Shown here: positions 7,378-15,076 of the stretch, piece by piece | How positions within the stretch are numbered: the stretch's first letter is position 1 | Layout: the number at the start of each line of letters is the position of its first letter | Assembly: GCA_964562905.1 (NCBI GenBank) | Contig: CAZLVG010000010.1 | Location: 1-24,792 of the forward strand | From: CAYSWF01 sp964562905 | Lineage (GTDB): Bacteria; Patescibacteriota; Andersenbacteria; UBA10190 | DNA: 24,792 nt | Reading direction: 5' to 3' | Program-made: the position numbers and the translations under genes | The notes under the pieces: generated by a model | The model's database searches: none | Told to the model about the DNA's origin: nothing | Seen by the model: only the letters and a program-made list of their open reading frames with translations

Positions 7378-7605
7378 GTTTTTGTACGAGCACGTTTAAG
7401 TGAGTCTAAGAGTATTAAGAACGGTTGGAGTGGCGCGAACGTTCTCTCCTTTTTAAGAGGGAGAGAGTTTCCGGCGCGGTCCTTTTTTAAAAGGGGTTTA
7501 CTGTCAACTTTCCCAGTTAGGGAGCAGCTACGGCTGCGGTTCTTCACTCCGCAACAGACATATCCTGTAATAAACAAAGCCATAAAACTGTGTTAAGCTA
7601 AAAAT
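7378..7605. other. Intergenic, no gene seen
   Basis: About 230 bp. It contains TCTCTCC/GGAGAGA and CCTTTTTTAAAAGG inverted repeats near 7443-7495. No reading frame with protein-like composition was found on either strand. Confidence 0.5.
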
Positions 7606-7920
7606 ATGCTTGCGGATTTGATTTTGCGGATTTTGGGGAAGACGCCTACAGCTTATCCAAGCTCAACTAATAAATGGGCAACAATTACGGCAGATCTTAT
7701 GGATCTAATTGTTTTGCCGCTCCTATACATCCTCTCTTTCGCCATACCCCTGTTATTCCTCTGGTGGCGCAAAAAGAAATACGGTAAAGATTTTACTATT
7801 TTGAATATTTTGCTGGCTGTACTGGCAGGAGCCTTATTGGCTTACAGCGTATGGCGGATCAACGAATGGTCATACGGCTGGGGGCTGGGCGTGATTTATC
7901 ATGAAATCTACGGGCCATAA
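7606..7920 (+). CDS. Small membrane protein upstream of the lipase gene
   Basis: 104 residues with two hydrophobic segments at about 33-52 and 64-86, separated by a basic WWRKKKYGKD loop. The C-terminal tail is rich in Tyr/Trp/Gly. No family is recognised. Its 3' end overlaps the start of the hydrolase gene by 20 bp, so translation is probably coupled and the two products may work together. No clear Shine-Dalgarno. Confidence 0.65.
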   Translation: MLADLILRILGKTPTAYPSSTNKWATITADLMDLIVLPLLYILSFAIPLLFLWWRKKKYGKDFTILNILLAVLAGALLAYSVWRINEWSYGWGLGVIYHEIYGP

Positions 7921-9778
7921 ATCCGCCGGACTTACACTGTCTTTAATTGCCGGGGCAGCTCTTTTAGTTGTTGCAGGACAGACAAAAGATGTCTCTGCCT
8001 TCTTATGGCAGGTTGACTGCGACAAGCCGTCCGAGGATCCGCTGACCATATCTTTTTGCTGCGGTCCGGTTGATCCGGCCGAGTGGTGTGATCCGCCAAC
8101 AGATCCCTCCCCCGCGCCGGAGCCCAGGCAGCCGGTGCTGCTGGTACCCGGCCTGGCCGCTTCCCATAATCCCCGGATGATTCTGAAAGATCAGGCTGGG
8201 GGAGACTGGGATTTTACGCCCAGCGTGGGCAAACAGTGGCAGCCTTTAATTGACCGGCTGGAGGAGGAAGGCTATGAGCTGAACAAGAATTTATTCATAG
8301 TTTTCTACGACTGGCGCAAATCCAACACTCAATCCGCCATCGGGTATCTGATGCCGGCTATTAATGAGGCGCTGGAAGACAATGAGGCGGACAAAGTGGA
8401 CATTATCGCCCACAGCATGGGCGGCCTGGTAGCCCGCGCTTACGCGCAAAGCAACACTCTGTACTACGAGAACAGGCACATTGATGAGCTGATTTTGCTG
8501 GGCACGCCTAATGAAGGAGCGGCGGCTGCTTACATTCCATGGGAAGGGGGAGATTTTCCTACTCACTGGGGTTTCTTATCTGAGCATTGGATAAGAAGGA
8601 TAGAAAAAAGCCTCAAAAAAACACACGACAAAAATTATTTGGAGCCACCCCTCTCCTTCCGTACTTTCTTCCCCTCTTTAAAGGAGCTGCTGCCGATAAA
8701 ACCGTTTGTCAGCCGCGGAGATAAGAAACTCGCCATAGATGACCTTAAACAACAAAACGATTTTCTGCTGGACCTGAAAGGCACTAAAAGCCGTCTGTCC
8801 GAACGCGGCATTCAGGTAACCACCATAGCCGGCGACAAAGAAAATACTCTGGCCAGTATACCCATTGATTATGAGCGCACACAGGAAGACCTTAGCCTGC
8901 AGCGCTGGCGGGACGGGCATCCCAATCCCGACCCGCCCGTGGCCGATTCCAACCGGGGCGACAGAACAGTCCTTACCAGCAGCGCTGACGCTATCACCAC
9001 TTCCAATATCTATCTGGAAGGCGTGCCGCACGACGCCCTGCCGTCCGCTTCCCGGGAGGTGCTGGCCAATCTTCTTACAACAGGAACTACCATGGACAGC
9101 CCGCTTCCGGCTTCTTATCACCTGGCCAGCGCCGCCCTGGGCATTGACATTATGTCTCCGGTTATGCCAACAGTCACCGGTCCTGGCGGCGAGATTCTTG
9201 CGGCTGGTAACAACAACACTTTCGCCGACGCCCATTTTGACTGGGATCCGGATGATCCCGACGGTATTAAAATGCTGACTATCATAGACCCGCCCCAGGG
9301 GGACTACGAAGTAACCTTAACCGGAACCGATGAGGGTGATTACACCGTAATCACATCATACGCTAATGAAGATGAAAATGTTTTCATTACCCAAGAAGGA
9401 ACCGCCGCTCCGGGCCGGAAAGAGACAACCAGCTTCTCCATACAGGAAGGAACTTTTATCCCCGACCTGGCTGAACTGACCGACCAGCTTAAGAAAACTA
9501 TCCGGCGGCTGCGCGAGGAAGGACATATAGAGCGCCGCGGCTTCGGACGCCTGTACGGAAAAGCAACCGCCCTGCACGCTCACGCTGCAATTTACCAGCG
9601 GCTGGCTGACAGGTTCGGGGATGAGCACAAGCAAACGCGCCGCGCCGCCCGGCGCCTTAACCGCACGCTCGGCCGCTTTTCCAGGACGCTTGGCAGCTAC
9701 GTTGAACGCGGCTGGGCGGACGAGAAAGCGGCGCGGGAGCTGACATCCCTGACTGACCAGGTAGCCAGAAGATTGTAA
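7901..9778 (+). CDS. Secreted alpha/beta-hydrolase, LCAT/lipase-like, with C-terminal helical domain
   Basis: 625 residues. Signal peptide at about 1-33. A Cys-rich linker (C40, C53, C54, C63) precedes the hydrolase domain, which begins at PVLLVPGLAASH. The nucleophile is S172 in AHSMGG. The likely acid is D354 in GDRTVL and the likely base is H377 in VPHDALP, matching the order and spacing of lecithin:cholesterol-acyltransferase-like and related lipases. A beta-rich region (about 430-520) follows, then a basic helical C-terminus (about 530-625) that resembles a FIMAH-type domain. It probably cleaves or transfers acyl groups from lipids outside the cytoplasm. The substrate is not visible from sequence. 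The gene overlaps the small membrane protein gene upstream. Confidence 0.85.
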   Translation: MKSTGHKSAGLTLSLIAGAALLVVAGQTKDVSAFLWQVDCDKPSEDPLTISFCCGPVDPAEWCDPPTDPSPAPEPRQPVLLVPGLAASHNPRMILKDQAGGDWDFTPSVGKQWQPLIDRLEEEGYELNKNLFIVFYDWRKSNTQSAIGYLMPAINEALEDNEADKVDIIAHSMGGLVARAYAQSNTLYYENRHIDELILLGTPNEGAAAAYIPWEGGDFPTHWGFLSEHWIRRIEKSLKKTHDKNYLEPPLSFRTFFPSLKELLPIKPFVSRGDKKLAIDDLKQQNDFLLDLKGTKSRLSERGIQVTTIAGDKENTLASIPIDYERTQEDLSLQRWRDGHPNPDPPVADSNRGDRTVLTSSADAITTSNIYLEGVPHDALPSASREVLANLLTTGTTMDSPLPASYHLASAALGIDIMSPVMPTVTGPGGEILAAGNNNTFADAHFDWDPDDPDGIKMLTIIDPPQGDYEVTLTGTDEGDYTVITSYANEDENVFITQEGTAAPGRKETTSFSIQEGTFIPDLAELTDQLKKTIRRLREEGHIERRGFGRLYGKATALHAHAAIYQRLADRFGDEHKQTRRAARRLNRTLGRFSRTLGSYVERGWADEKAARELTSLTDQVARRL

Positions 9779-9934
9779 GGACCGCGGGTCGTAACTGTCA
9801 CCCAACCAGGAAGGTTTATTCATAAGGCCCTGAAAGCCAGGCCCCCGCCAAAGCTGTGCGCGTAAACGGTTCTCCCCCTATCAAAGAGAAGGAACAAAGA
9901 GGGCGTGAGAGATTCTTCCTACGGTAAACCATGC
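9779..9934. other. Short intergenic region before trpS
   Basis: Contains a small palindrome (GACCGCGGGTC) just after the lipase stop but no strong terminator and no gene. Confidence 0.4.
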
Positions 9935-9940
9935 TACAAT
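9935..9940 (+). promoter_or_regulatory. -10 box of trpS
   Basis: TACAAT, one mismatch from consensus, 42 bp before the trpS ATG; the -35 region is weak. A start near 9947 gives a leader of about 36 nt. No T-box features are visible. Confidence 0.5.
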
Positions 9941-9982
9941 ACAAATCAGTGTACGTAATATTCAACACATATACCTGCGAAT

Positions 9983-10975
9983 ATGAATAACTCTCCGGAA
10001 CAGACTGTCTTTTCCGGCATTCAGCCGTCCGGCACATTGCACATCGGCAACTATCTCGGCGCCATAAAGCAATGGATCCCCCTGCAGCAGGATCACGAAG
10101 CTTACTTCTGCATTGTGGACCTGCACGCCATCACTGTGCCGTACGACGCCAGTCAGTTGCCAGCCGCCGCCCTGAACGCCGCCGCCATCTACTTGGCCTG
10201 CGGCCTGGATCCCGGCCAGGCAACCATTTTTGTCCAGTCCCACGTACCCGCCCACGCCGAGCTGGCCTGGCTGCTTAGCACCCTAACACCCCTGGGCGAG
10301 CTCAAACGCATGACCCAGTTTAAAGAAAAATCGGAGCGCGGCCGGGGTGAAGCCGGCTTAGGGCTTCTGGCCTATCCCGTCCTGCAAGCCGCGGACATCC
10401 TGCTGTACCAGACCGACACGGTGCCGGTCGGCGAAGACCAAGTCCAGCACATAGAAATTACCCGCGATATCGCCCGCCGTTTTAACGGTCGCTTCGGCCG
10501 GGCTTTCACCATTCCCCAAGCTCAAGTAAACCGGTCCACTGCCCGCGTCATGTCGTTGACGGAGCCAACCAGAAAAATGAGCAAGAGCGATCATCCGAAA
10601 AGCTACCTCGCGCTCACGGATAAGCCGGATACTATCAAGCAAAAAATTATGTCCGCCGTCACTGAAACTGAACCTGTGTTTTCTTTTGCCGCCAGCGGTC
10701 CGGCAGTGCGAAATCTTCTTAATATCTACCAAGCTTTCAGCGGACAGGAGGCGGAAGAGATAGAAGCGAAGTTCTCCGGCGGGGGTTACCAGGAATTCAA
10801 GGAGGCCGTGGCCGAACTGCTCATTGAAAAGTTAACTCCCGTGCGGGAAGAGTATGAAAATCTGCGACGGGATGAGACAAAGCTTAGAAAAATACTGGGG
10901 CAGGGCCGTGAAAAAGCCCGAGCTAAAGCCAAAAACACCTTGAAAGACATCAAGCAAAAGATGGGGCTTCTGTAG
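9983..10975 (+). CDS. trpS: Tryptophanyl-tRNA synthetase
   Basis: 330 residues, the usual bacterial TrpRS length. Class I signature HIGN at 20-23 in GIQPSGTLHIGNYLGA, KMSKS at 198-202. PVGEDQVQHIEITRDIA is the typical tRNA-synthetase segment that positions Trp-AMP. The C-terminal helices end with AKAKNTLKDIKQKMGLL. It charges tRNA-Trp in the cytoplasm. The gene starts at an ATG after an AT-rich leader and has its own -10 box. It is convergent with the phosphomannomutase gene across a palindrome-rich gap. Confidence 0.98.
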   Translation: MNNSPEQTVFSGIQPSGTLHIGNYLGAIKQWIPLQQDHEAYFCIVDLHAITVPYDASQLPAAALNAAAIYLACGLDPGQATIFVQSHVPAHAELAWLLSTLTPLGELKRMTQFKEKSERGRGEAGLGLLAYPVLQAADILLYQTDTVPVGEDQVQHIEITRDIARRFNGRFGRAFTIPQAQVNRSTARVMSLTEPTRKMSKSDHPKSYLALTDKPDTIKQKIMSAVTETEPVFSFAASGPAVRNLLNIYQAFSGQEAEEIEAKFSGGGYQEFKEAVAELLIEKLTPVREEYENLRRDETKLRKILGQGREKARAKAKNTLKDIKQKMGLL

Positions 10976-10996
10976 CAGGCGAGCCGCCGCGAGTTA

Positions 10997-11029
10997 AAGC
11001 CGCGCTAAAGGCGGCTGCCCGCGCGGCTT
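10997..11029. repeat. Perfect 9-bp hairpin after trpS
   Basis: AAGCCGCGC pairs with GCGCGGCTT. An alternative AGCCGC/GCGGCT stem (from 10998) is mutually exclusive with it. No T-run follows. Confidence 0.5.
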
Positions 11030-11075
11030 GGCGCTAAAAACCTCCAATTGCAGCCAGGCCACGCCAAATACCACT

Positions 11076-11150
11076 GCAAACACCGTTACGTAAACTCCCG
11101 GTGTTTAACTCCCGGTGTTTAACACCGGGAGTTGAAATGACGGTGTTTGC
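11076..11150. repeat. Nested palindrome with internal direct repeat
   Basis: An outer 11-bp stem (GCAAACACCGT 11076-11086 / ACGGTGTTTGC 11140-11150) encloses two direct copies of AACTCCCGGTGTTT (11093-11106, 11107-11120). The second copy is followed by its inverted copy (11121-11133). The whole could form a cruciform or a long RNA hairpin. It lies between convergent genes and may end transcription from both sides. Confidence 0.75.
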
Positions 11151-11197
11151 GCGCCCGTTGTTACCCGTCCTTATACATTCAAACACGGCGGGGCGCG

Positions 11198-12526
11198 CTA
11201 AGTACCCTTGATCAAAGACTCAATTTCGGACTTCTTTTTTTTCAACAGCTCCCGCGTGTCCGCTTCCATGTTCAAGCGCAGTTTGGGTTCAGTGTTGCTG
11301 GGACGGACATTGGCCCACCAATCGGAATAACACACCGTAACACCATCCAACGTACTTATATCCGCTCCGGCATAATACTCTTTTATCCTGTTTAGGGTCG
11401 CCTCCTTATCTTCCACCTCAAAATTTATCTCCGGTGTTTTGGCGTAACGCTCAAGCGGCGTCACCAGCTCCGACAGCCTTCTACCGCTTTTTTTCAAAAC
11501 CCTAATAACATAATTCATGGCCAGCAGTCCCGATTCCGCGTACCAGGGGGTGAAGTAAAAATGCCCCGAGAGCTCTCCGGCGAACACGGCATTCTCTTTT
11601 CTCATCTGCGCTTTTATATTGGAATGGCCCACCTTGCTCATAACGGCACGCCCCCCCGCCCTCTCTATAGTCTCGCGCACAGCTCTTGACGACCTCAAAT
11701 CACACAAAACGGTGGAGCCTGGCCGCTCTTTAAGTATTTCTCCAGCAATTAAGGCCGTAGCCATATCCCCCGGCACCGCCTCGCCTTTTTCCGTCACAAA
11801 AAACACCCTGTCCCCGTCGCCGTCAAAAGCCGCCCCGAAATCGGCAGCTTCTTCCGTCACTTTCCCCCGCAAATCTTCCAGATTCTCCTCCTTTAACGGA
11901 TCTGGTTCGTGGTTAGGAAAACGGCCGTCCAGCTCCCAATATAGCGGCACGGCCCTCCCGCCTATACGTTTGAAAAAATCCTCCAGCAACAACCCCGCCA
12001 TACCGTTGCCGGCGTCCACCGCTATTTTGAAACCAGCCGCGTCGCACCCCGCTCCGGCCATATCCAGGTACGGCCCTTTTACGCTAGTCTCCTTAATTTC
12101 TCCCGTCCGCTGTACCGGCCGCCAGCTGCGTTTTGCCACCAACTCTCTAATCTCATTAAGTCCCGTCTGCTCGCCAATGGGTATGGCTTTCTCCCGCGTC
12201 ATCTTAACGCCGTTATAGCCGCCGGGATTATGGGAAGCCGTCACCATAAGACCGCCGTCCGTTTCAAGACGGTGGACGGCAAAGTAAAACATGGGGCTGG
12301 TGGTCAGCCCGATGCGCAGGACGCTGGCGCCTCCTTCAGTCAGGCCGCGAATAAGTTCCGGCTCTATCTTATCCCCGCTGGCACGCATGTCTCTTCCTAC
12401 TACCACCTTTTCGGCGCCGGAGTAAGCAACGTAGGCCCGTCCGATGTGATACGCCTCTTCAGAGTCAAATTCATCGGGAACTATACCCCGTATATCGTAT
12501 GATCTGTAAATGTCGGGATTGAACAT
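11198..12526 (-). CDS. manB: Phosphomannomutase/phosphoglucomutase
   Basis: 442 residues, normal for the alpha-D-phosphohexomutase family. Phosphoserine loop TASHNP (S98), metal loop DGDGDR (235-240), sugar-binding loop GELSGH (317-322) and phosphate-binding loop RPSNTEP (408-414) are all intact. GELSGH, in place of the more common GEMSGH, still fits PMM/PGM enzymes. It interconverts hexose 1- and 6-phosphates for nucleotide-sugar and glycan synthesis. The ATG lies 3 bp after the stop of the VIT1 gene, so the two are co-transcribed. The symbol is by family, as substrate preference cannot be read. Confidence 0.93.
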   Translation of the reverse strand: MFNPDIYRSYDIRGIVPDEFDSEEAYHIGRAYVAYSGAEKVVVGRDMRASGDKIEPELIRGLTEGGASVLRIGLTTSPMFYFAVHRLETDGGLMVTASHNPGGYNGVKMTREKAIPIGEQTGLNEIRELVAKRSWRPVQRTGEIKETSVKGPYLDMAGAGCDAAGFKIAVDAGNGMAGLLLEDFFKRIGGRAVPLYWELDGRFPNHEPDPLKEENLEDLRGKVTEEAADFGAAFDGDGDRVFFVTEKGEAVPGDMATALIAGEILKERPGSTVLCDLRSSRAVRETIERAGGRAVMSKVGHSNIKAQMRKENAVFAGELSGHFYFTPWYAESGLLAMNYVIRVLKKSGRRLSELVTPLERYAKTPEINFEVEDKEATLNRIKEYYAGADISTLDGVTVCYSDWWANVRPSNTEPKLRLNMEADTRELLKKKKSEIESLIKGT

Positions 12527-12529
12527 AAT

Positions 12530-13546
12530 CTACACGTTAAAATACTGCTTTATTACCAACCCTATAACAAAATTAATGGCTGCTACTCCTAAACTTATCG
12601 CTGCCATTTCTAGAAAGCGTTTTTTAAACGACAGCTTTCTGGCCACCGCCGTGTAAAAAGTAAAAGCCGATATTATTATAACAGCCAGGCCCAGGGCCGC
12701 CGCCAGCGCCGCGAACGCGCTGTCAAACAAAAAGTAAACAGAAATCAAAAGTAACACCACGGCCAGATAGGTAAAGCCCGTGATAAGACCGGCCCTTAAA
12801 GGGTGCCTGTCAGCTCCTTCTTCTTTAGTGGACAGGTACTCCGACGCTCCCATAGACAACGCCGCCGCGAAGCCGGTGATAAAGCCTACCATGGCAATAA
12901 GTTTCGTTTCCCCCAGGGCCAATGTCAGTCCCGCCAGGACGCCTGTCAGCTCCACTATGGCGTCGCTCAAGCCCAGCACTATGGAGCCAGCATAAGCCAG
13001 CACTTTCTCGTTGATCATGCCTAGAAGCTTCTCTTCATGCCTTTGTTCGTCTTGGATCATTTCCGCCACCCGCGGAAAGTCTGACTGTAACTGGTCGTAC
13101 ACACCCCGCGACATGGTCTCGCCCCTTTCCATCAGCCGCAGTCCAAAGCTTAAGCCCAAAAGCCTGGTCAGCCAGGCATAAAGACGCACTTTCCACCAGG
13201 ACGGTTCCACCTCCCTGCTGGTTATCTCCTTCCAAATCCCATAATGCTTTCTCTCGTCACGCGCCAGCTGCTCTACCACCCGCCGGTTTCCGCCTTCCGG
13301 CAATGTCTGCGCCAGCCTCTTGTATATATGATGCTCCGTAATCTCATCCCGCTGCGCCGCCAGCGCCCGCAACGCGGGAGATCTTTTGCCCGGCCCATAA
13401 CCCAAGCCGCGGCCCGGACCGCCCCGTCCGCGGCCCATCTCCACGCCCGTACGGTCACCCGCTTCCGGCAAGACGCTGCCGCCCCGTTTTTGCTCGCAAA
13501 CCTGCCTTCTGCCCAGACCGGGTTTCCTCCCCGTCTTTTGGTCCAT
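12530..13546 (-). CDS. Rubrerythrin-VIT1/CCC1 fusion, iron/manganese transporter-like
   Basis: 338 residues from the ATG at 13546. A longer frame to 13639 only adds translation of a palindromic repeat, so that start is rejected. Residues 1-60 are Gly/Arg-rich. Residues 62-180 are ferritin-like, with candidate metal ligands E68, E71, E98, H101, E140, E162, E167 and H170/E171 (DERKH and DEQRHEE motifs). Residues 183-338 carry about five membrane helices of the VIT1/CCC1 family (GSIVLGLSDAIVELTGVLAG). The family moves Fe(II) or Mn(II) out of the cytosol. The promoter predicts a transcript starting at the ATG itself. It is the first gene of an operon with phosphomannomutase. Confidence 0.88.
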   Translation of the reverse strand: MDQKTGRKPGLGRRQVCEQKRGGSVLPEAGDRTGVEMGRGRGGPGRGLGYGPGKRSPALRALAAQRDEITEHHIYKRLAQTLPEGGNRRVVEQLARDERKHYGIWKEITSREVEPSWWKVRLYAWLTRLLGLSFGLRLMERGETMSRGVYDQLQSDFPRVAEMIQDEQRHEEKLLGMINEKVLAYAGSIVLGLSDAIVELTGVLAGLTLALGETKLIAMVGFITGFAAALSMGASEYLSTKEEGADRHPLRAGLITGFTYLAVVLLLISVYFLFDSAFAALAAALGLAVIIISAFTFYTAVARKLSFKKRFLEMAAISLGVAAINFVIGLVIKQYFNV

Positions 13547-13552
13547 TAAATC

Positions 13553-13582
13553 AATATAGCGCGGATGGGGGCTAAAAAGTAA
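13553..13582 (-). promoter_or_regulatory. Promoter of the VIT1-manB operon, leaderless
   Basis: On the minus strand, TTACTT (13582-13577), 18 bp, TATATT (13558-13553). The expected start is at about 13546, the A of the start codon, so the mRNA would lack a leader. The -35 box is weak. Confidence 0.5.
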
Positions 13583-13615
13583 GTTATACCAACCGCATCT
13601 ATTTACATCCACGGT

Positions 13616-13680
13616 GTCATGCCGGACTTGATCCGGCATCCAGCGAAATTAGCCTGGATGCCCGCTTTTGCGGGAATGAC
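13616..13680. repeat. Dispersed palindromic repeat element
   Basis: 65 bp. The arms begin GTCATGCC and end GGAATGAC, with matching inner GGCATCCAG and CTGGATGCC. Translation in one frame gives the well-known MPDQVRHD string. I recognise this type of intergenic palindrome from many bacterial genomes. It lies upstream of the VIT1 promoter. Confidence 0.8.
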
Positions 13681-13696
13681 GCGGAATTAATCAGGT

Positions 13697-13900
13697 GTGG
13701 CTGGTATCACCCGCACAAAATCCACACGGCGCAAAACTACCCCCGCCCGTTTTAAAGGTAAAAAAAAGAGGCCCGAGGAGGAATCTGTGAGGTGGGCCAG
13801 TAAAGGTACTAGTGATAGAGAAGGAACAACGCTTACTGCTAACTATAATAATCCATACAAAGTTAATGTCAAGCCTTTTTTGGGCAAGAACTGTGGATAA
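13697..13900 (+). CDS. Doubtful small basic protein
   Basis: 67 codons from a GTG. A shorter start (GTG at 13788, after GAGGAGG) would give 37 residues with a good Shine-Dalgarno. The N-terminal half is Lys/Arg/Thr-rich; no family is recognised. The frame ends in TGTGGATAA (13892-13900), which is also a perfect DnaA-box sequence. Codon composition is only mildly protein-like. This and the repeat at 13616 are the only content seen between 13583 and 14010. Confidence 0.25.
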   Translation: MAGITRTKSTRRKTTPARFKGKKKRPEEESVRWASKGTSDREGTTLTANYNNPYKVNVKPFLGKNCG

Positions 13901-14010
13901 GTCTAATAAATAGCTATATTAAGCAGATAAATTATTATAAAATCACCTTGATGGCGGCGCCGGCGTCTCCTTGCTTTAAGAAAGAAACTGAACCCGCGCT
14001 TTTTGCCGCC

Positions 14011-15045
14011 TCAGCCAGCCGCTAGAGACTCAATATTAAATCTCATCATGTCTATGTAGCTGTCTCTATCGCCCACGCCACCCAGCGGATCCAAAACGCG
14101 AATTTTAAGACCAAACTCCTCGGATAGAAAACGCACGGCTGCCGTGGACTGCTTTTGCGGCTCTGTATAAAAAGTGTTAATGTCGTGCTTTTCCAGCACT
14201 TCGCCCAGCTCCTTCAGCTCTGCCGCCGAAGGCTGCTGCCCTTCTCGCGGCTCATAGGTGACCGCAAGATTAAGCCCGTATTGCGCGGCAAGATAGGACC
14301 AGGCATCGTGTATGGCTGCGAAGTTCTTCTGTTCAATATTGCCGGCCATCTCTTGCAGTTCTTTTTCTAATAAGTTCAAGTGCTCTAAATATTCAGCCAG
14401 ATTTCTGTCATATACTTCAGAGTTGTCCGGATCTATTTGCTTCAAGCTGCCGGCCACGTTTTTAGCTATTTTTACGGCGTTAGACACAGTCAGCCAGTAG
14501 TGAGGATTTTCCCCGCCGCCGTGACTGTCTTTATGTTCGTGCTCTCCGTCGAAAGAGTGCGGCTCAATTCCCTCGCCGTGACTGTCTTTATGTTCGTGCT
14601 CTCCGTCGAAAGAGTGCGGCTCAATTCCCTCGCCGTGACTGTCTTTATGTTCGTGCTCTCCGTCGAAAGAGCGCAGCTCAATTCCCTCGTCAACAACCTT
14701 AACCACCGCGCCCGTGCTCCTGGATACGCGCTCCGCCGCGAAGTTGTCCAGACCGTGGCCGATGGCAAAAATAACCTCTGCCCCTCGCGCCCGGGCCAGC
14801 TGCCCCGGGTTAAGGGAATATGAATGAGGCGAAGCCCCAGCGGGTATAAGTTGTACCACTTGGACTTCTTGGCCGGCCACATTTCGCACGATATCTTGAA
14901 GAGGGAAAATAGTGGCCGCCACCTTCAGTTCTTCCTTTTGTTCCGGCCGCGCCCCGCGCCCGCGGGACATTAGTAGCACGACTGCTACTAACACGGCCAC
15001 CCCCGTCCCCGCCGCCATCACCGGCAGCCAGTTCCTGTTTTTCAT
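14011..15045 (-). CDS. ZnuA-like metal ABC transporter substrate-binding protein with His-rich tandem repeat
   Basis: 344 residues from the ATG at 15045. The open frame extends further upstream, but that part is the reverse of the thymidylate synthase gene and is rejected. N-terminal membrane anchor/signal at 7-26, with no lipobox Cys. The likely zinc or manganese ligands are all present: H74 (SPHSY), H182 (NPHYW), H246 (IHDAW) and D319 (LDPLGG). The His/Asp/Glu loop typical of ZnuA (119-178) consists of three 19-residue repeats, each with HEHKDSH. It captures Zn(II) or Mn(II) for an ABC importer, but no permease or ATPase gene is nearby. The gene is divergent from the ThyA fusion, with only 31 bp between start codons. 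Confidence 0.92.
   Translation of the reverse strand: MKNRNWLPVMAAGTGVAVLVAVVLLMSRGRGARPEQKEELKVAATIFPLQDIVRNVAGQEVQVVQLIPAGASPHSYSLNPGQLARARGAEVIFAIGHGLDNFAAERVSRSTGAVVKVVDEGIELRSFDGEHEHKDSHGEGIEPHSFDGEHEHKDSHGEGIEPHSFDGEHEHKDSHGGGENPHYWLTVSNAVKIAKNVAGSLKQIDPDNSEVYDRNLAEYLEHLNLLEKELQEMAGNIEQKNFAAIHDAWSYLAAQYGLNLAVTYEPREGQQPSAAELKELGEVLEKHDINTFYTEPQKQSTAAVRFLSEEFGLKIRVLDPLGGVGDRDSYIDMMRFNIESLAAG
14519..14689. repeat. Three 57-bp tandem repeats inside the znuA-like gene
   Basis: Copies at 14519-14575, 14576-14632 and 14633-14689. The first two are identical; the third differs at two bases (giving LRS in place of PHS). Each encodes 19 residues of the metal-binding loop. Near identity points to recent expansion. 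Confidence 0.95.
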
Positions 15046-15076
15046 ATTATTAATAGTATAAGCTAAAAAAGCAGTC
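15046..15076. promoter_or_regulatory. Divergent promoter region, znuA-like / thyA-like
   Basis: Only 31 AT-rich bases separate the two start codons. The plus strand has TAGTAT/TATAAG about 15-20 bp before the ThyA ATG. The minus strand has TATACT 11 bp before the ZnuA ATG, predicting a leader of only a few bases. The core promoters overlap, so binding at one affects the other. Confidence 0.5.

Noticed and set aside
13547..13639. N-terminal extension of the VIT1 protein (31 residues)
   Set aside because: It translates the MPDQVRHD palindromic repeat and the promoter; the ATG at 13546 fits the -10 box and the family better.
13892..13900. Perfect DnaA box (TGTGGATAA) in an AT-rich stretch, as a possible origin
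   Set aside because: Only one box; no cluster, no dnaA/dnaN neighbour and no visible DUE repeats. A single 9-mer is expected by chance at about this rate.
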